The notes under the pieces: generated by a model
Told to the model about the DNA's origin: nothing
The model's input: only the letters and a program-made list of their open reading frames with translations
The model's database searches: none
From: Rhodobacteraceae bacterium HLUCCA09
GTDB taxonomy: Bacteria; Pseudomonadota; Alphaproteobacteria; Rhodobacterales; Rhodobacteraceae
Direction of reading: 5' to 3'
Assembly (NCBI GenBank): GCA_001314685.1
Contig: LJNT01000159.1
Span: forward strand, 1-39,921
DNA: 39,921 nucleotides
Translations under genes and position numbers: made by a program
Shown: one piece after another, positions 19,940 through 29,143 of the stretch
Layout of the letters: the number at the start of each line of letters is the position of its first letter
Numbering within the stretch: position 1 is the stretch's first letter

Positions 19940-20790
19940 ACGTCCGCCTGACCGCGCCGGGCGAGGCGCCCGCCATGCCCGCCGCCCGCACCGTCGCCAC
20001 ATCGAATGCCGCGGTGGAATTCGGCCGTGTCACCAAGAGCTTCGGCGACGTGACCGCGATCGAGGATGTCAGCCTTCGGGTGCCGGCGGGCGAGTTCACC
20101 GTGCTGATCGGGCCCTCGGGCTGCGGAAAGTCGACGCTGCTCTCGCTCGCCGCCGGGCTCGAGGCGCCGACCGAGGGCTTCGTCACCGCCCACGGGCGCG
20201 AGGTGACAGGCCCCTCGCGCGACACGGCGCTGATCTTCCAGCAGCACAACCTGTTCCCGTGGATGACGACCGAGGCCAACGTCGCCTATGGCCTGCGCTC
20301 GCGCGGCATGGCGCGGCGCGAGGCGCTGGCGCGGGCGCGCGAGCTGCTGGCGAAGGTCGGGCTGTCGGATTTCGCGAAGAAGCCGCCCACGGCGCTCTCG
20401 GGGGGCATGCGGCAGCGGGTGGCGCTGGTGCGCGCCTTCGCCACGGAGCCGACGCTGCTCCTGATGGACGAGCCCTTCGGCGCGCTCGACCACCAGACCC
20501 GCAAGATCATGCAGGCCTACCTGCTCTCGACGTGGCGAGACAGCGGCGCAACCGTGGTGATGGTCACGCACGATCTCGACGAGGCGCTGATGCTGGCCGA
20601 CCGGCTGGTGCTCTTCACCGGCCAGCCGGGGCGTATCGCCGAGACGCTCGACATTGCCGCGCCGCGCCCGCGGAGCCGCGACGACCCCGGCCTGCGCGAG
20701 ATCGGCACCCGGCTCGAGCGGCACCTCGCAGCCGCGGCCGAGGCGGCCGAGTTCACCGAAGCCGAACGCGCCCGCCTCGCGAGCCGCTGA
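19936..20790 (+). CDS. ABC transporter ATP-binding protein (SsuB/TauB-like)
   Basis: A 284-residue ATPase energising the importer. Walker A is GPSGCGKST (near residue 61), the Q-loop is FQQHNLFPW near 100, the signature is LSGGMRQRV near 155, Walker B is LLLMDEPFGALD near 174, and the H-loop is VTHDLDEA near 209. The N-terminus has an extra 20 or so residues before the first strand, and the C-terminal tail is helical and Ala/Glu-rich. Coupled to the permease by an ATGA overlap. Confidence 0.96.
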   Translation: MNVRLTAPGEAPAMPAARTVATSNAAVEFGRVTKSFGDVTAIEDVSLRVPAGEFTVLIGPSGCGKSTLLSLAAGLEAPTEGFVTAHGREVTGPSRDTALIFQQHNLFPWMTTEANVAYGLRSRGMARREALARARELLAKVGLSDFAKKPPTALSGGMRQRVALVRAFATEPTLLLMDEPFGALDHQTRKIMQAYLLSTWRDSGATVVMVTHDLDEALMLADRLVLFTGQPGRIAETLDIAAPRPRSRDDPGLREIGTRLERHLAAAAEAAEFTEAERARLASR

Positions 20791-20816
20791 CCGCACCCGG
20801 AGACCAGGAAAGAGAC

Positions 20817-21137
20817 ATGCTCAAGGTTACCTATGTCGCCCATGACGGGGCGGCGCGTACTGTCGAGGCCGAGACCGGAACGAGCGCCATGACCGCCGCC
20901 GTCCATAACGGGATAGACGGCATCCTCGGCGATTGCGGCGGCTCGTGCAGCTGCTGCACCTGCCACGTCTACGTGGCACCCGAATGGCGCGAGGCGGTCG
21001 GCCCCGCCGGGCCGGGCGAGGACGACCTGCTCTCGATCCGCGACGACGTGGCCGAAACCAGCCGCCTCGCCTGCCAGATCACCCTCACGCCGGCGCTCGA
21101 CGGCCTCGTGCTGCACATGCCGGAAGACCAGTATTGA
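20817..21137 (+). CDS. [2Fe-2S] ferredoxin, putidaredoxin/adrenodoxin type
   Basis: A 106-residue electron carrier. Cluster ligands are C40, C46, C49 and C86 (C-X5-C-X2-C-X36-C), exactly the putidaredoxin pattern, with GDCGGS, TCHVYV and SRLACQI contexts and the C-terminal LHMPEDQY. Two extra cysteines (C44, C47) sit inside the cluster loop. Ferredoxins of this type usually feed cytochrome P450s, but none is encoded nearby. The neighbouring flavoproteins are candidate donors or acceptors. AGGAAAG precedes the ATG. Confidence 0.95.
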   Translation: MLKVTYVAHDGAARTVEAETGTSAMTAAVHNGIDGILGDCGGSCSCCTCHVYVAPEWREAVGPAGPGEDDLLSIRDDVAETSRLACQITLTPALDGLVLHMPEDQY

Positions 21138-21139
21138 GG

Positions 21140-22573
21140 ATGCCGCGTGTCCTGATCGCAGGGGGCGGGTTCGCCGGGGCTGCGCTCGCCGTCCATCTGC
21201 TGCGGCAGGCGCGCGCGCCGCTCGCGATCACGGTCGTCGAGCCGCGCGAAAGGCTGGGCGCGGGCCTCGCTTACGGCACCGCCGACCCCGAGCACCGCAT
21301 CAACGTGCCCTCCGACAACATGACCGTTCTGGCGGAGGCCCCCGCGGCCTTCACCGACTGGCTGGAGCGGACGGGCCGGCGGCAGGCCGACCCCGAGGGC
21401 GAGGACGCGGAAGAGACGGCGGCCCGGGGCAGGGGCCGCCATTACAGTCGGCGGGCCGATTTCGGCGCCTTCATGGCCGATCTGGTCGCCGAGGCCGTGG
21501 ACAAGGCTCCATCGGGCAGCCGGCTGGAGCATGTGCGCGCGCGCGTCGCCGCGCTGCGCCCCGCGGGGGCTCGGGCCATGGCCACGCTGGAGGACGGGCG
21601 CGTTTTGCAGGCCGACCAGGCCGTGCTTGCCACGAGTCACGACCGGCCCGTGCTGCCGCTTGCGCCCGCGCCCGGCGTGCTCTGCAGCCCCGGCTACCAG
21701 GCCGATCCGTGGGACACCGCGCGACTCGCGGAGATCGACCCGCAGGCGCGCGTCGTCGTTCTTGGCACCGGGTTGACGATGGTCGACGTGGTGACGGGCC
21801 TGTTCGCGCGGGGCCATCGCGGGCCGGTCGTGGCGGTGTCGCGCCGGGGCCTGCTGCCGCGCGGGCACGGCGCCTTCGCCCCGGTGACGGAGGTGCCGCA
21901 TTCAAGCTACCCGTCGACCGCCCGCGCGGGCCTCCGCCTCGCGCGCCGCATGGTGGCGCGCGAGCGCGCGGCGGGCCGCGACTGGCACCTCGCCGTCGAG
22001 GGGCTGCGCCGCTCGGCCGAGCCGATCTGGCGGGGCTGGCCGGTGGCCGAGCAGGCCCGCGCCCTGCATCGGCTGCGCGCCGCGTGGGACGTGCACCGCT
22101 TCCGCATCGCGCCGCAGCTCGCCGCCCGACTCGACGCCGCCCGCCGTGACGGGGGGCTCGAGATTCGCGCCGCCGCGCTCGCCGGCCTCTCCGCCGAGGG
22201 CCGTTGCCTGAAGGTCAGCCTGCGCCCGCGCGGCGGCACTCCCGAAACGCTGGTCGCCGACGCGGTGGTCAACTGTCTCGGGCCCTGCCCCGACGTGACC
22301 CGCCGCGACGACCCGCTTCTTCAGGGCCTGTTCGCCGCCGGCCTCGCCCGGCCCGACCCGCACCGGCTGGGTCTCGACGTCGATGGCACCTACCGCCTGC
22401 GCGACAGCGCGGGGCGGCCGCAGCCGGCGCTGCGCGCGGTCGGCCCGCTGACCCGCGGCATCTTCTGGGAGGTGGTCGGCGTGCCAGAGGTGTCGGCGCA
22501 TTGCGCGCGCCTCGCGGACACGATTCTCTCAGGGGCGGCGGACAGGGCGGAAGCGGCCCGCGCCCGAGCCTGA
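21140..22573 (+). CDS. FAD/NAD(P)-binding oxidoreductase (NAD_binding_9 type)
   Basis: A 477-residue flavoprotein with an N-terminal dinucleotide fold LIAGGGFAGAALAVHLL (near residue 5), the family block HRINVPSDNM near 53 and a second nucleotide-binding region VVVLGTGLTMVDVV near 206. This architecture matches the FAD-NAD(P)-binding family often annotated only as hypothetical oxidoreductase. It begins two bases after the ferredoxin stop, so a role as ferredoxin reductase or as a second oxygenase is plausible but unproven. It is not a classical putidaredoxin reductase by sequence. Confidence 0.82.
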   Translation: MPRVLIAGGGFAGAALAVHLLRQARAPLAITVVEPRERLGAGLAYGTADPEHRINVPSDNMTVLAEAPAAFTDWLERTGRRQADPEGEDAEETAARGRGRHYSRRADFGAFMADLVAEAVDKAPSGSRLEHVRARVAALRPAGARAMATLEDGRVLQADQAVLATSHDRPVLPLAPAPGVLCSPGYQADPWDTARLAEIDPQARVVVLGTGLTMVDVVTGLFARGHRGPVVAVSRRGLLPRGHGAFAPVTEVPHSSYPSTARAGLRLARRMVARERAAGRDWHLAVEGLRRSAEPIWRGWPVAEQARALHRLRAAWDVHRFRIAPQLAARLDAARRDGGLEIRAAALAGLSAEGRCLKVSLRPRGGTPETLVADAVVNCLGPCPDVTRRDDPLLQGLFAAGLARPDPHRLGLDVDGTYRLRDSAGRPQPALRAVGPLTRGIFWEVVGVPEVSAHCARLADTILSGAADRAEAARARA

Positions 22574-22609
22574 GCGCGCGCCCAGAACCCAGCCTTGGAA
22601 AGGACAGAG

Positions 22610-23017
22610 ATGACGACCAAGCGACACATCATGGCCGAGGGTGCCGCACCCTCGCCGGCCACCGCCCGCTACAGCCACGCGGTCGAGGCGGGCGGCTGGC
22701 TCTACGTCACAGGGCAGTTGCCGGTGAACCCCGACGACCCGGCGGGGCCGATTCCTCGAGGGATCACCGCGCAGACCGAGATGGCGTTCCGCAACCTCGA
22801 GATCATCCTCGGCGCGTCGGGCTACACCTTTTCGGACACGGTCTTCGCGCGGATCTTCCTGTCGGATTTCGACCGCGACTATGCCGACATGAACGCGGTC
22901 TTCCACCGCTACTACGACGATGACGCCACGATGCCCTCGCGCACGACCGTCGGGGTGGCCAGGCTGGGCCGCGACGCGCTCGTCGAGATCGATCTCGTGC
23001 TGTTCAAAGGGGCCTGA
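22610..23017 (+). CDS. RidA family protein (enamine/imine deaminase-like)
   Basis: A 135-residue Rid/YjgF/UK114 protein with the trimer fold. YSHAVEAGGWLYVTGQLPV begins the conserved core at residue 21, and the functional arginine is R111 in PSRTTVGVARL. RidA proteins hydrolyse reactive enamines or imines to ketones and ammonia; RutC in pyrimidine breakdown is a pathway-specific example. As the last recognisable gene of operon A it suggests that an imine, enamine or carbamate intermediate arises. GGAAAGGAC precedes the ATG. Confidence 0.93.
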   Translation: MTTKRHIMAEGAAPSPATARYSHAVEAGGWLYVTGQLPVNPDDPAGPIPRGITAQTEMAFRNLEIILGASGYTFSDTVFARIFLSDFDRDYADMNAVFHRYYDDDATMPSRTTVGVARLGRDALVEIDLVLFKGA

Positions 23018-23215
23018 CCCACGGTCGGAGCACCGCCGCGGAGCCGGCCCGGCGTCGCGCGCCCGCCCTGATCGGACCCGGCCGCGGGCGGGCCTGTGCC
23101 ATCGACCGAGCCGCAGCTGCGCAAGGGCAAAAGACCGCGGTGAAAGCGGCGTCGACGCAGGGTGACACCGGGGTGGGGCGCCCCCCGACGGCACCGCGCG
23201 CCCTGCTTTACCGCC

Positions 23216-23220
23216 GTTAA
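23216..23220 (+). promoter_or_regulatory. Possible CtrA half-site ahead of the lysis cassette
   Basis: GTTAA within CCGTTAAACC lies about 50 bases before the endolysin ATG, an AT-containing island in otherwise GC-rich DNA. CtrA recognises TTAA half-sites, and in Rhodobacter capsulatus CtrA controls GTA lysis. Five bases alone are weak evidence. Confidence 0.25.
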
Positions 23221-23270
23221 ACCGAGTCGCGGAGTCTCCCGGCCGATCGAACCGGTCAGGAGGATCTCCG

Positions 23271-23882
23271 ATGAAGGACGTCGAAACGCTCGCCCGCGAG
23301 ATCGTGGCGCGCGAGGGCGGCTATGTGAACGACCCCGACGACCCCGGCGGCGCCACCAGGCATGGCGTCACCATCCACACGATGCGGCGGCTGGGGATGG
23401 ACCTCGACGGCGACGGGCGGATCAGCCCCGCCGACGTGAAGCGGCTGACCCGCGAGCAGGCCGCCGAGATCTTCCTCGAGCACTACTACGCCCGGCCGCG
23501 CATCTCGTCGCTGCCCGAGGCGCTGCAACCGTCGGTCTTCGACATGTACGTCAACGCCGGCGCGAACGCGGTGCGCATCCTGCAGCGGCTGCTGTGCGAG
23601 ATGGGCGAGGAGGTGGCCGTCGACGGGGTGATCGGGCCGCAGACCATCGGCGCGGCGAGGCAGGCCGCGGCGAAGGCGCCCGACCACATCGCCGACGCCT
23701 ACGGCATCGCCCGGCGCAACTACTACTACGACCTCGCCGACCGGCGGCCGACCTCGCGCAAGTACGCCCGCCGCCGCGACGGCGGCAAGGGCGGCTGGAT
23801 CGCGCGCGCCGAGGAGTTCATCAGCCCCCGCTTCCATCTGACGGAGGCCGAGCACCGCGCTCGGGTCGCGGCATGGGGCTGA
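23271..23882 (+). CDS. GH108 endolysin (N-acetylmuramidase) of GTA/phage type
   Basis: A 203-residue peptidoglycan hydrolase. The N-terminal GH108 (DUF847) motif REGGYVNDPDDPGGATRHGVT contains the catalytic glutamate (E15). A C-terminal PG_binding_3-like region follows (DGVIGPQTIGAARQAAA near 118). No signal peptide, so release depends on the holin encoded directly downstream with a 10-bp overlap. In Rhodobacter capsulatus, an endolysin of this kind next to a GTA-type holin releases gene transfer agents. AGGAGG precedes the ATG. Confidence 0.92.
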   Translation: MKDVETLAREIVAREGGYVNDPDDPGGATRHGVTIHTMRRLGMDLDGDGRISPADVKRLTREQAAEIFLEHYYARPRISSLPEALQPSVFDMYVNAGANAVRILQRLLCEMGEEVAVDGVIGPQTIGAARQAAAKAPDHIADAYGIARRNYYYDLADRRPTSRKYARRRDGGKGGWIARAEEFISPRFHLTEAEHRARVAAWG

Positions 23883-24484
23883 ACCGGGGGCTGACCGGGG
23901 GGCTGAGCTGGCTGGTCGACCTGCTGTTCGGCGAGCGCAACGTGGTGCGCGAGACCGTGGAGGTCTTTCGCGCCAACGCCGAGAACGACGCGGCACGCGA
24001 TCACAGCCGGGCCGAGGCGGCGCTGGCGCAGTTCGCCGCCGAGTTCGGGGTCGAGCGGCGCGGGCGCTTCGACCGGCTGATCGACGGGCTCAACCGTGTC
24101 CCGCGGCCGGCGATGGCGCTCGGCACGCTCGGGCTGTTCGTGGCGGCGATGGTCGACCCGATCTGGTTCGCCGAGCGGATGCAGGGGATCGCGCTGGTGC
24201 CCGAGCCGCTCTGGTGGCTGCTGGGGGCGGTCGTGAGCTTCTACTTCGGCGCGCGCCACCAGGCCAAGAGCCAGGACTTCCAGCGCTCGATCGCGACGAC
24301 GCTGGCGCGGGCGCCGCAGGTGACGGCCGGCATCGGCGCGCTGCGGGCGCTCGAGGCGGGGGCAGGGGCAGGGGAGGCGGGCACCCCCGGCGGCGCGGCG
24401 GCCCCTGAGGCGCGCGAGGCGGCTTTGGCCGCCGCCCGGCCCAGCGCGCCCAACGCGGCGCTCTCAGAGTGGAGGGGGGAATGA
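23873..24484 (+). CDS. GTA-type 3TM holin family protein
   Basis: A 203-residue membrane protein. A charged N-terminal half includes GLSWLVDLLFGERNVVRETV. Hydrophobic segments follow at about 76-95 (AMALGTLGLFVAAMVDP) and 106-122 (WWLLGAVVSFYFGARHQ), then an Ala/Gly-rich C-terminal tail. This layout matches the family named for the Rhodobacter gene transfer agent holin. It should open the inner membrane so the endolysin reaches the wall. It overlaps the endolysin by 10 bp and the next small gene by 4 bp. Confidence 0.85.
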   Translation: MGLNRGLTGGLSWLVDLLFGERNVVRETVEVFRANAENDAARDHSRAEAALAQFAAEFGVERRGRFDRLIDGLNRVPRPAMALGTLGLFVAAMVDPIWFAERMQGIALVPEPLWWLLGAVVSFYFGARHQAKSQDFQRSIATTLARAPQVTAGIGALRALEAGAGAGEAGTPGGAAAPEAREAALAAARPSAPNAALSEWRGE

Positions 24485-24690
24485 CTGAGGCCGATTGGCG
24501 ACTCCAGTCCGAGCGGCGGCTCAACGCGCTCGAGACACGCACGGCCGTCGACGAGGTGCACCGCGCGATGGTCGAAAAGCGGCTGCACTCGATCGAGGAC
24601 ACGCTGAAGTGGCTGGTGCGGCTGGTAATCGGCTCGCTGGTGCTGGGCGTGATGGGGGTGGCACTGCGCGGGGGCTTCGCAGGTGTCTGA
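24481..24690 (+). CDS. Small coiled-coil plus single-TM protein of the lysis cassette
   Basis: A 69-residue protein starting at an ATG that overlaps the holin stop. The first 40 residues are charged and helical (RRLNALETRTAVDEVHRAMV), ending in a single membrane segment (LVRLVIGSLVLGVMGVAL, about 45-62). No family is recognised with certainty. The size and topology resemble accessory holin/antiholin or hemolysin XhlA-type proteins of phage lysis modules; that is inference. Confidence 0.7.
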   Translation: MTEADWRLQSERRLNALETRTAVDEVHRAMVEKRLHSIEDTLKWLVRLVIGSLVLGVMGVALRGGFAGV

Positions 24691-24868
24691 TCTCGTGCTT
24701 CTCGCCTTCGCGCTGGCGCTCGGCCTGGCGAGCCGGGCGCTGTGGCCCGGCCCCGGCCGCGGCGCGCCCCGGCGGCTGGTCGAGCCGCCCGGCCTGGCCG
24801 CGCTTGCCCTGTGGTTGGGGCTGCCGGCGCTTGCGGCGAGCCTCCTCGCCGCACGCGCGCTGTTCTGA
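24683..24868 (+). CDS. 61-residue double-hydrophobic protein of the lysis cassette
   Basis: A GTG start at 24683 overlaps the preceding gene by eight bases. The protein has two hydrophobic segments (about 2-18 and 38-60) separated by a basic Gly/Pro/Arg linker with RRLVEPP. No family is recognised. Tight coupling to the lysis genes suggests an inner-membrane lysis accessory, but with such a small, Ala/Leu-rich sequence a chance frame cannot be excluded. Confidence 0.5.
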   Translation: MSDLVLLAFALALGLASRALWPGPGRGAPRRLVEPPGLAALALWLGLPALAASLLAARALF

Positions 24869-24902
24869 CCGGCGGTGGGCGCCGCTCGGCCGGTGCCCCC
24901 GC

Positions 24903-27900
24903 TCAGCCGGGCTCGCCTTCGGCGCCGCCCGGCCGGCCGCCCTTCACCCGCTCGCGCAAGCGCTGGAAGACGACGTAAAGCGCCGGGATCACGAAGATGC
25001 CCACGGCCGCCGCCGCCAGCATGCCTCCTGCGACGCCCGTGCCGACCGAGCGGCGCGCGAGCATCGAGGCGCCCTCGGCCGTGACCAGAGGGATCAGGCC
25101 CGCGATGAAGGCGAAGCTCGTCATCATCACCGCGCGGAAGCGGGCGCGCGCGCCCTCGGTTGCCGCCTCGACGATCGTCATGCCGGCCTCGCGCTTGGCC
25201 TTGGCGAACTCCACGATCAGGATCGCGTTCTTGGCGGCCAGCGCGATCAGCACGACGAGCCCGATCTGGGCGTATATGTTGAAGGGCAGGCCGGTGAGCA
25301 GAAGCGCCAGCACGGTGCCGAGCACGCCGAAGGCGACCGAGAGCAGCACTGGAACGGGGATCGTCCAGCTTTCGTAGAGGCCGACGAGAAAGAGATAGGC
25401 GAAGAGCACGGCCATGATCAGGATCGGCCCGGTCTGGCCCGCCGCCTGCTTCTCCTGCAGCGAGGTGCCCGTCCACTCGAAGGTGTAGCCCTCGGGCAGC
25501 GTCTCGGACGCGACCGCCTCCATCGCGGCGAGCGCGGCGCCGGTCGACACGCCGGCCGCGGGCTCGCCCGAGATCGTCACCGAGCGCAGGTTGTTGTAGC
25601 GCTGCAGCTGCATCGGCCCGACCGTGTAACGGGGCGTGGCGACGGCGCCCACCGGCACCATCTCGCCGGTGGCGGAACGGACATGGACGCGCGCGATGTC
25701 GCTTGCCTCCGCGCGGTCGTCGGCGCCCGCGGTCATGCGCACCTGCCAAGAGCGGCCGAACAGGTTGAAGTCGTTGACGTAGGCGGTGCCCATTGTCGCG
25801 TTCAACGCCGAGAACAGCGCCGAGACGGGCACGCCCAGCGCATAGAGCCGCTCGCGGTCGATATCGAGGAAGAGCTGCGGGCTGTCGGCGGCGAAGGTGG
25901 TGTAGACGCCCGAGAGGTCGGGGTGCTGGTTGGCGGCGAGCGCCAGCCCGCGGGCGACCGCGGCGAGCTCGTCGGCCGGCCGCCCCGCGGTGTCGAGCAG
26001 CTGGAACTCGAAGCCCGCGCCCGATCCGAGCCCGGCGATGGGCGGCAGGTTGAAGGGCAGCACCTGCGCCTCGCGGAGGCCCGCCCCCTGCAGCGCGGTC
26101 TGGGCGATGGCGGCGAAGGCGCTCTCTTCCTCGGTCGTGCGCTCCTCGAAGGGGGCCATCGTGACGAGGGCGAAGGCGGCATTGGACTTGGTGATGCCGT
26201 CTAGAATCGAGAAGCCCGTGACCGAGGTGACCGAGGCGACGCCCGGCAGGCCCGCCACGATCTCTTCCACCTTGGCCTGGGCGGCCGCGGTGCGAGGCAG
26301 CGAGGCGGCCTCGGGTAGCCGCGTCTCGACGATGAACGAGCCCTGGTCCTCGGCCGGCAGGAAGCCCGTGGGCGTGATGCGGAAGAGCGCGCCGGTGATC
26401 AGAAGCGCGCCGACCAGAAGCGCCACGCCCAGCACGGCGCGGCGGGCGATGGCGGCGGCGATGCGGGCATAGCCGTCGCGCGCCCCGTCGATCCGCGCCG
26501 AGATCCAGCCCAGGATGCCCTTCTTCGGCCCGTGATGCGGCTTGAGGATGATGGCGCAGAGCGCGGGCGCGAGGGTGAGCGCGTTGATCGCCGAGATCAC
26601 CATCGACACCGACACCGCCACCGCGAATTGCTGGAAGAGCTGCCCCGACAGGCCGGGGATGAACGCGACCGGCACGAAGACCGACAAGAGCACCAGCGTG
26701 ATCGCCACGATGGCGCCGGTGATCTCGCCCATCGCGGCGCGCGCGGCCTCTGCGGGGGTCAGCGAATGGTCCTCGGCCATCTTGGCCTCGACCGCCTCGA
26801 CCACCACGATCGCGTCGTCGACGACGATGCCGATGGCGAGCACGAGCGCCAGCAGCGACACGGTGTTGAGCGAAAAGCCCATCGCGCTCATCACCGCGAA
26901 GGTGCCGACCAGCGCCACCGGCACGGCGACCAGCGGCACGATGGTGGCGCGCAGCGAGCCGAGGAAGACGAACACGACGAGGATCACGAGGATGAACGCC
27001 TCGACCAGCGTGTGCTCGACCTCGATGATGCTCTCCTCGACGAAGATCGAGTTGTCCGAGACGAAGGCCGAGGCCGCCCCGTCGGGAAAGCCTGGTCTGG
27101 CCTGCTCCACCGCGTGCTTGACCCCCTCGGCGGCGGCCAGCGCGTTGCCCCCCGGCGCGAGGTAGACGCCGATCAGCGTGGCCGGTGCGCCGTCGTGGGT
27201 GGTGCCCACGTCGAGGTTGTTGGCCCCCAGTGTCACCCGCGCCACGTCGCCCACCCGCAGCACCGAGCCGTCGGGCGCGGCGCGAAGGATCACCCGCTCG
27301 AACTCGGCCGGGTCCGACAGGCGGCCGGACGTGGTGATGTTGAGCTGCAGACCGGGGTCGTCGATCATGGGCTCCGCGCCGACCCGCCCGATGGCCGCCT
27401 GCACGTTCTGGCTGCGCAGGGCCGCCAGCACGTCGTCGGGCGTCAGCGACAGGGCGGCGAGGCGGTCGGTGTCGAGCGCGACCCGCATGGCGAACTGGTT
27501 GGCGGCGAACACCTTGGCATCGCCCACCCCCGGCACCCGCTTGAGCTGGTCGAGCAGGTTGAGCGTGGCGAAATTGGTCAGCGTCGGGCCGTCGACCCGC
27601 TCGTCCTCGGCGTAGAGCACGATCCCCATCAGGAGCGACGACGACGCCTTCGCCACCCGCACGCCCAGCTGGCGCACCTCGGGCGGCAGCAGCGGCTCGG
27701 CCAGTGCGACGCGGTTCTGCACGTTGACGGTGGCGATGTCGGGGTCGGTGCCGACCTCGAACGAGACGGTCAGGATGTAGGTGCCGTCGGCGCCCGAGGT
27801 CGAGCGCATGTAGATCATGTCGTCGACGCCGATCACCTTGTCCTCGATGACCTGCGCGACGGTCTGCTCGGTCACCTCCGACCCCGCGCCGGGATAGGCG

Positions 27901-28043
27901 GCGATCACCTGGACCTGGGGCGGCACGATGTCGGGGTATTGCTCGACGGGCATCCGCGTAAGCGCAATGAGGCCGGCGAGGAACAGCACGATCGAGATGA
28001 CCGCGGCGAGGCGCGGCCGGTCGATGAAGGCCGACGAGAGCAT
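24903..28043 (-). CDS. RND efflux pump, inner-membrane permease (AcrB/HAE1-like)
   Basis: A 1046-residue proton-driven exporter of the hydrophobe/amphiphile efflux class. The N-terminus [19 protein letters not shown] and [15 protein letters not shown] are typical. The proton-relay aspartates lie in [12 protein letters not shown] near residue 406, and the relay lysine in [15 protein letters not shown] near 936. Two large periplasmic loops are present. Start 28043 overlaps the adaptor stop by one base (TGATG); the frame is open upstream, but that part is a shadow of the adaptor gene. No outer-membrane factor is encoded alongside, so a TolC-like protein elsewhere is needed. Substrates unknown. 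Confidence 0.96.
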   Translation of the reverse strand: MLSSAFIDRPRLAAVISIVLFLAGLIALTRMPVEQYPDIVPPQVQVIAAYPGAGSEVTEQTVAQVIEDKVIGVDDMIYMRSTSGADGTYILTVSFEVGTDPDIATVNVQNRVALAEPLLPPEVRQLGVRVAKASSSLLMGIVLYAEDERVDGPTLTNFATLNLLDQLKRVPGVGDAKVFAANQFAMRVALDTDRLAALSLTPDDVLAALRSQNVQAAIGRVGAEPMIDDPGLQLNITTSGRLSDPAEFERVILRAAPDGSVLRVGDVARVTLGANNLDVGTTHDGAPATLIGVYLAPGGNALAAAEGVKHAVEQARPGFPDGAASAFVSDNSIFVEESIIEVEHTLVEAFILVILVVFVFLGSLRATIVPLVAVPVALVGTFAVMSAMGFSLNTVSLLALVLAIGIVVDDAIVVVEAVEAKMAEDHSLTPAEAARAAMGEITGAIVAITLVLLSVFVPVAFIPGLSGQLFQQFAVAVSVSMVISAINALTLAPALCAIILKPHHGPKKGILGWISARIDGARDGYARIAAAIARRAVLGVALLVGALLITGALFRITPTGFLPAEDQGSFIVETRLPEAASLPRTAAAQAKVEEIVAGLPGVASVTSVTGFSILDGITKSNAAFALVTMAPFEERTTEEESAFAAIAQTALQGAGLREAQVLPFNLPPIAGLGSGAGFEFQLLDTAGRPADELAAVARGLALAANQHPDLSGVYTTFAADSPQLFLDIDRERLYALGVPVSALFSALNATMGTAYVNDFNLFGRSWQVRMTAGADDRAEASDIARVHVRSATGEMVPVGAVATPRYTVGPMQLQRYNNLRSVTISGEPAAGVSTGAALAAMEAVASETLPEGYTFEWTGTSLQEKQAAGQTGPILIMAVLFAYLFLVGLYESWTIPVPVLLSVAFGVLGTVLALLLTGLPFNIYAQIGLVVLIALAAKNAILIVEFAKAKREAGMTIVEAATEGARARFRAVMMTSFAFIAGLIPLVTAEGASMLARRSVGTGVAGGMLAAAAVGIFVIPALYVVFQRLRERVKGGRPGGAEGEPG

Positions 28044-29143
28044 CAGTCGTCCGCCTCGGCCGCGTCGACCGTGATGCCCGGGCGCACCTTGTTGACGCCC
28101 TCGGTGACGACGCGATCGCCCTCGTCGAGCCCGGCGGCGATCACCGCGAGGCCCTGCGTGACGCGTGCGACCTCGATGCGCCGCCGCTCCACCGTGCCGG
28201 CGTCGTCCACAACCATGGCGAAGGCGCCCTGCAGGTCGCGCTGCACGCCGGTCTGGGGGATGGCGAGCACCTCGGTGGGCGTCGCCTGCCGCAGCACCAG
28301 CCGCACGAGCTCGGCGTCGAGCAGCCTCCGCTCGGGGTTGTCGAAGCGGGCGCGGATGCGCACCGTGTCGGTGCCCTGCGCCACCTCGCTGTCGATGAAG
28401 TCGATCGTGCCGTCGAGCGGGTATTCGCTGCCGTTGGCGAGGATCAGCGTCGCGGCGCCCTCGGTGCTGGCCTGCCCGGCCTCCACCGCCTCGAGGAAGG
28501 TGCGCAGCGTGGCGGTGGCGATCGACGCCTCGGCGTGGATCGGATCGAGCTTGACAAGGGTTGCCAGAGCGCCCGTCTCGGGGCCGATCAGCGCGCCCGC
28601 GTCGACCTCGGCCGTGCCGATGCGCCCCGCGAAGGGCGCGGTGATCTCTGTGTAGGAAAGTTCGAGCCGCGCGCGCTCCAGCGTCCCCTCGAGGCGGGTG
28701 ACGTCGGCCTCGGCCTGCGCGAGGGTCGCCTCGGCGCGGTCGAGGGCGGCCTGCGGCGCCGCGTCGCGGGCGAGCAGCTCGGCCTGCCGGTCGCGCTCCA
28801 CCTGCGCGAGCGCCCGCGCGGCGCGAGCGGCGTCGAGCGCGCCCTCGGCCTCCTGCACCGCGGCGGCGTAGGGGCCGGGCTCTATGCGGAACAGCACGTC
28901 TCCCGCCTCCACCTGGTCGCCGGGCGCGAATCCGACCTCCTGCAGGAAGCCCGAGACGCGGGCCTTCAGGCCGACGCGGCCGTCGGCCTCGAGCCGGCCG
29001 TTCAGCGTGACCGTCTGCGCGAGTTGCGTCACCGCGGCGGGGGCGACCACGACGGCGGGCGGCGGCGGCCCGTCCTGCGCGGGCGCGATCCGTGCGGCAA
29101 CCACGAACCCTGCCATGATCAAGCCGACCATCGACCTGCGCAT
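28043..29143 (-). CDS. RND efflux periplasmic adaptor subunit (membrane fusion protein)
   Basis: A 366-residue adaptor of the AcrA/MexA type. The signal sequence is [19 protein letters not shown] with likely cleavage after APA (near residue 22); there is no lipobox cysteine. Lipoyl-like halves flank a helical hairpin ([20 protein letters not shown] near 62, then Ala/Arg-rich helices, then [20 protein letters not shown] near 152). The start was chosen at 29143 because AGGGGG precedes it and a signal peptide follows; the upstream open frame to 29557 is not protein-like. First gene of a two-gene operon with the permease. Confidence 0.93.
   Translation of the reverse strand: MRRSMVGLIMAGFVVAARIAPAQDGPPPPAVVVAPAAVTQLAQTVTLNGRLEADGRVGLKARVSGFLQEVGFAPGDQVEAGDVLFRIEPGPYAAAVQEAEGALDAARAARALAQVERDRQAELLARDAAPQAALDRAEATLAQAEADVTRLEGTLERARLELSYTEITAPFAGRIGTAEVDAGALIGPETGALATLVKLDPIHAEASIATATLRTFLEAVEAGQASTEGAATLILANGSEYPLDGTIDFIDSEVAQGTDTVRIRARFDNPERRLLDAELVRLVLRQATPTEVLAIPQTGVQRDLQGAFAMVVDDAGTVERRRIEVARVTQGLAVIAAGLDEGDRVVTEGVNKVRPGITVDAAEADD

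Noticed and set aside
23271-24868. A resident prophage
   Set aside because: Only lysis genes are present, with no integrase, terminase, capsid, tail or attachment repeats nearby, so a GTA-type lysis locus fits better.
26532-28655. A 707-codon plus-strand frame over the efflux genes, rich in HRHRD-like runs
   Set aside because: Mirror of membrane-segment codons in the RND permease; no start context or motif.
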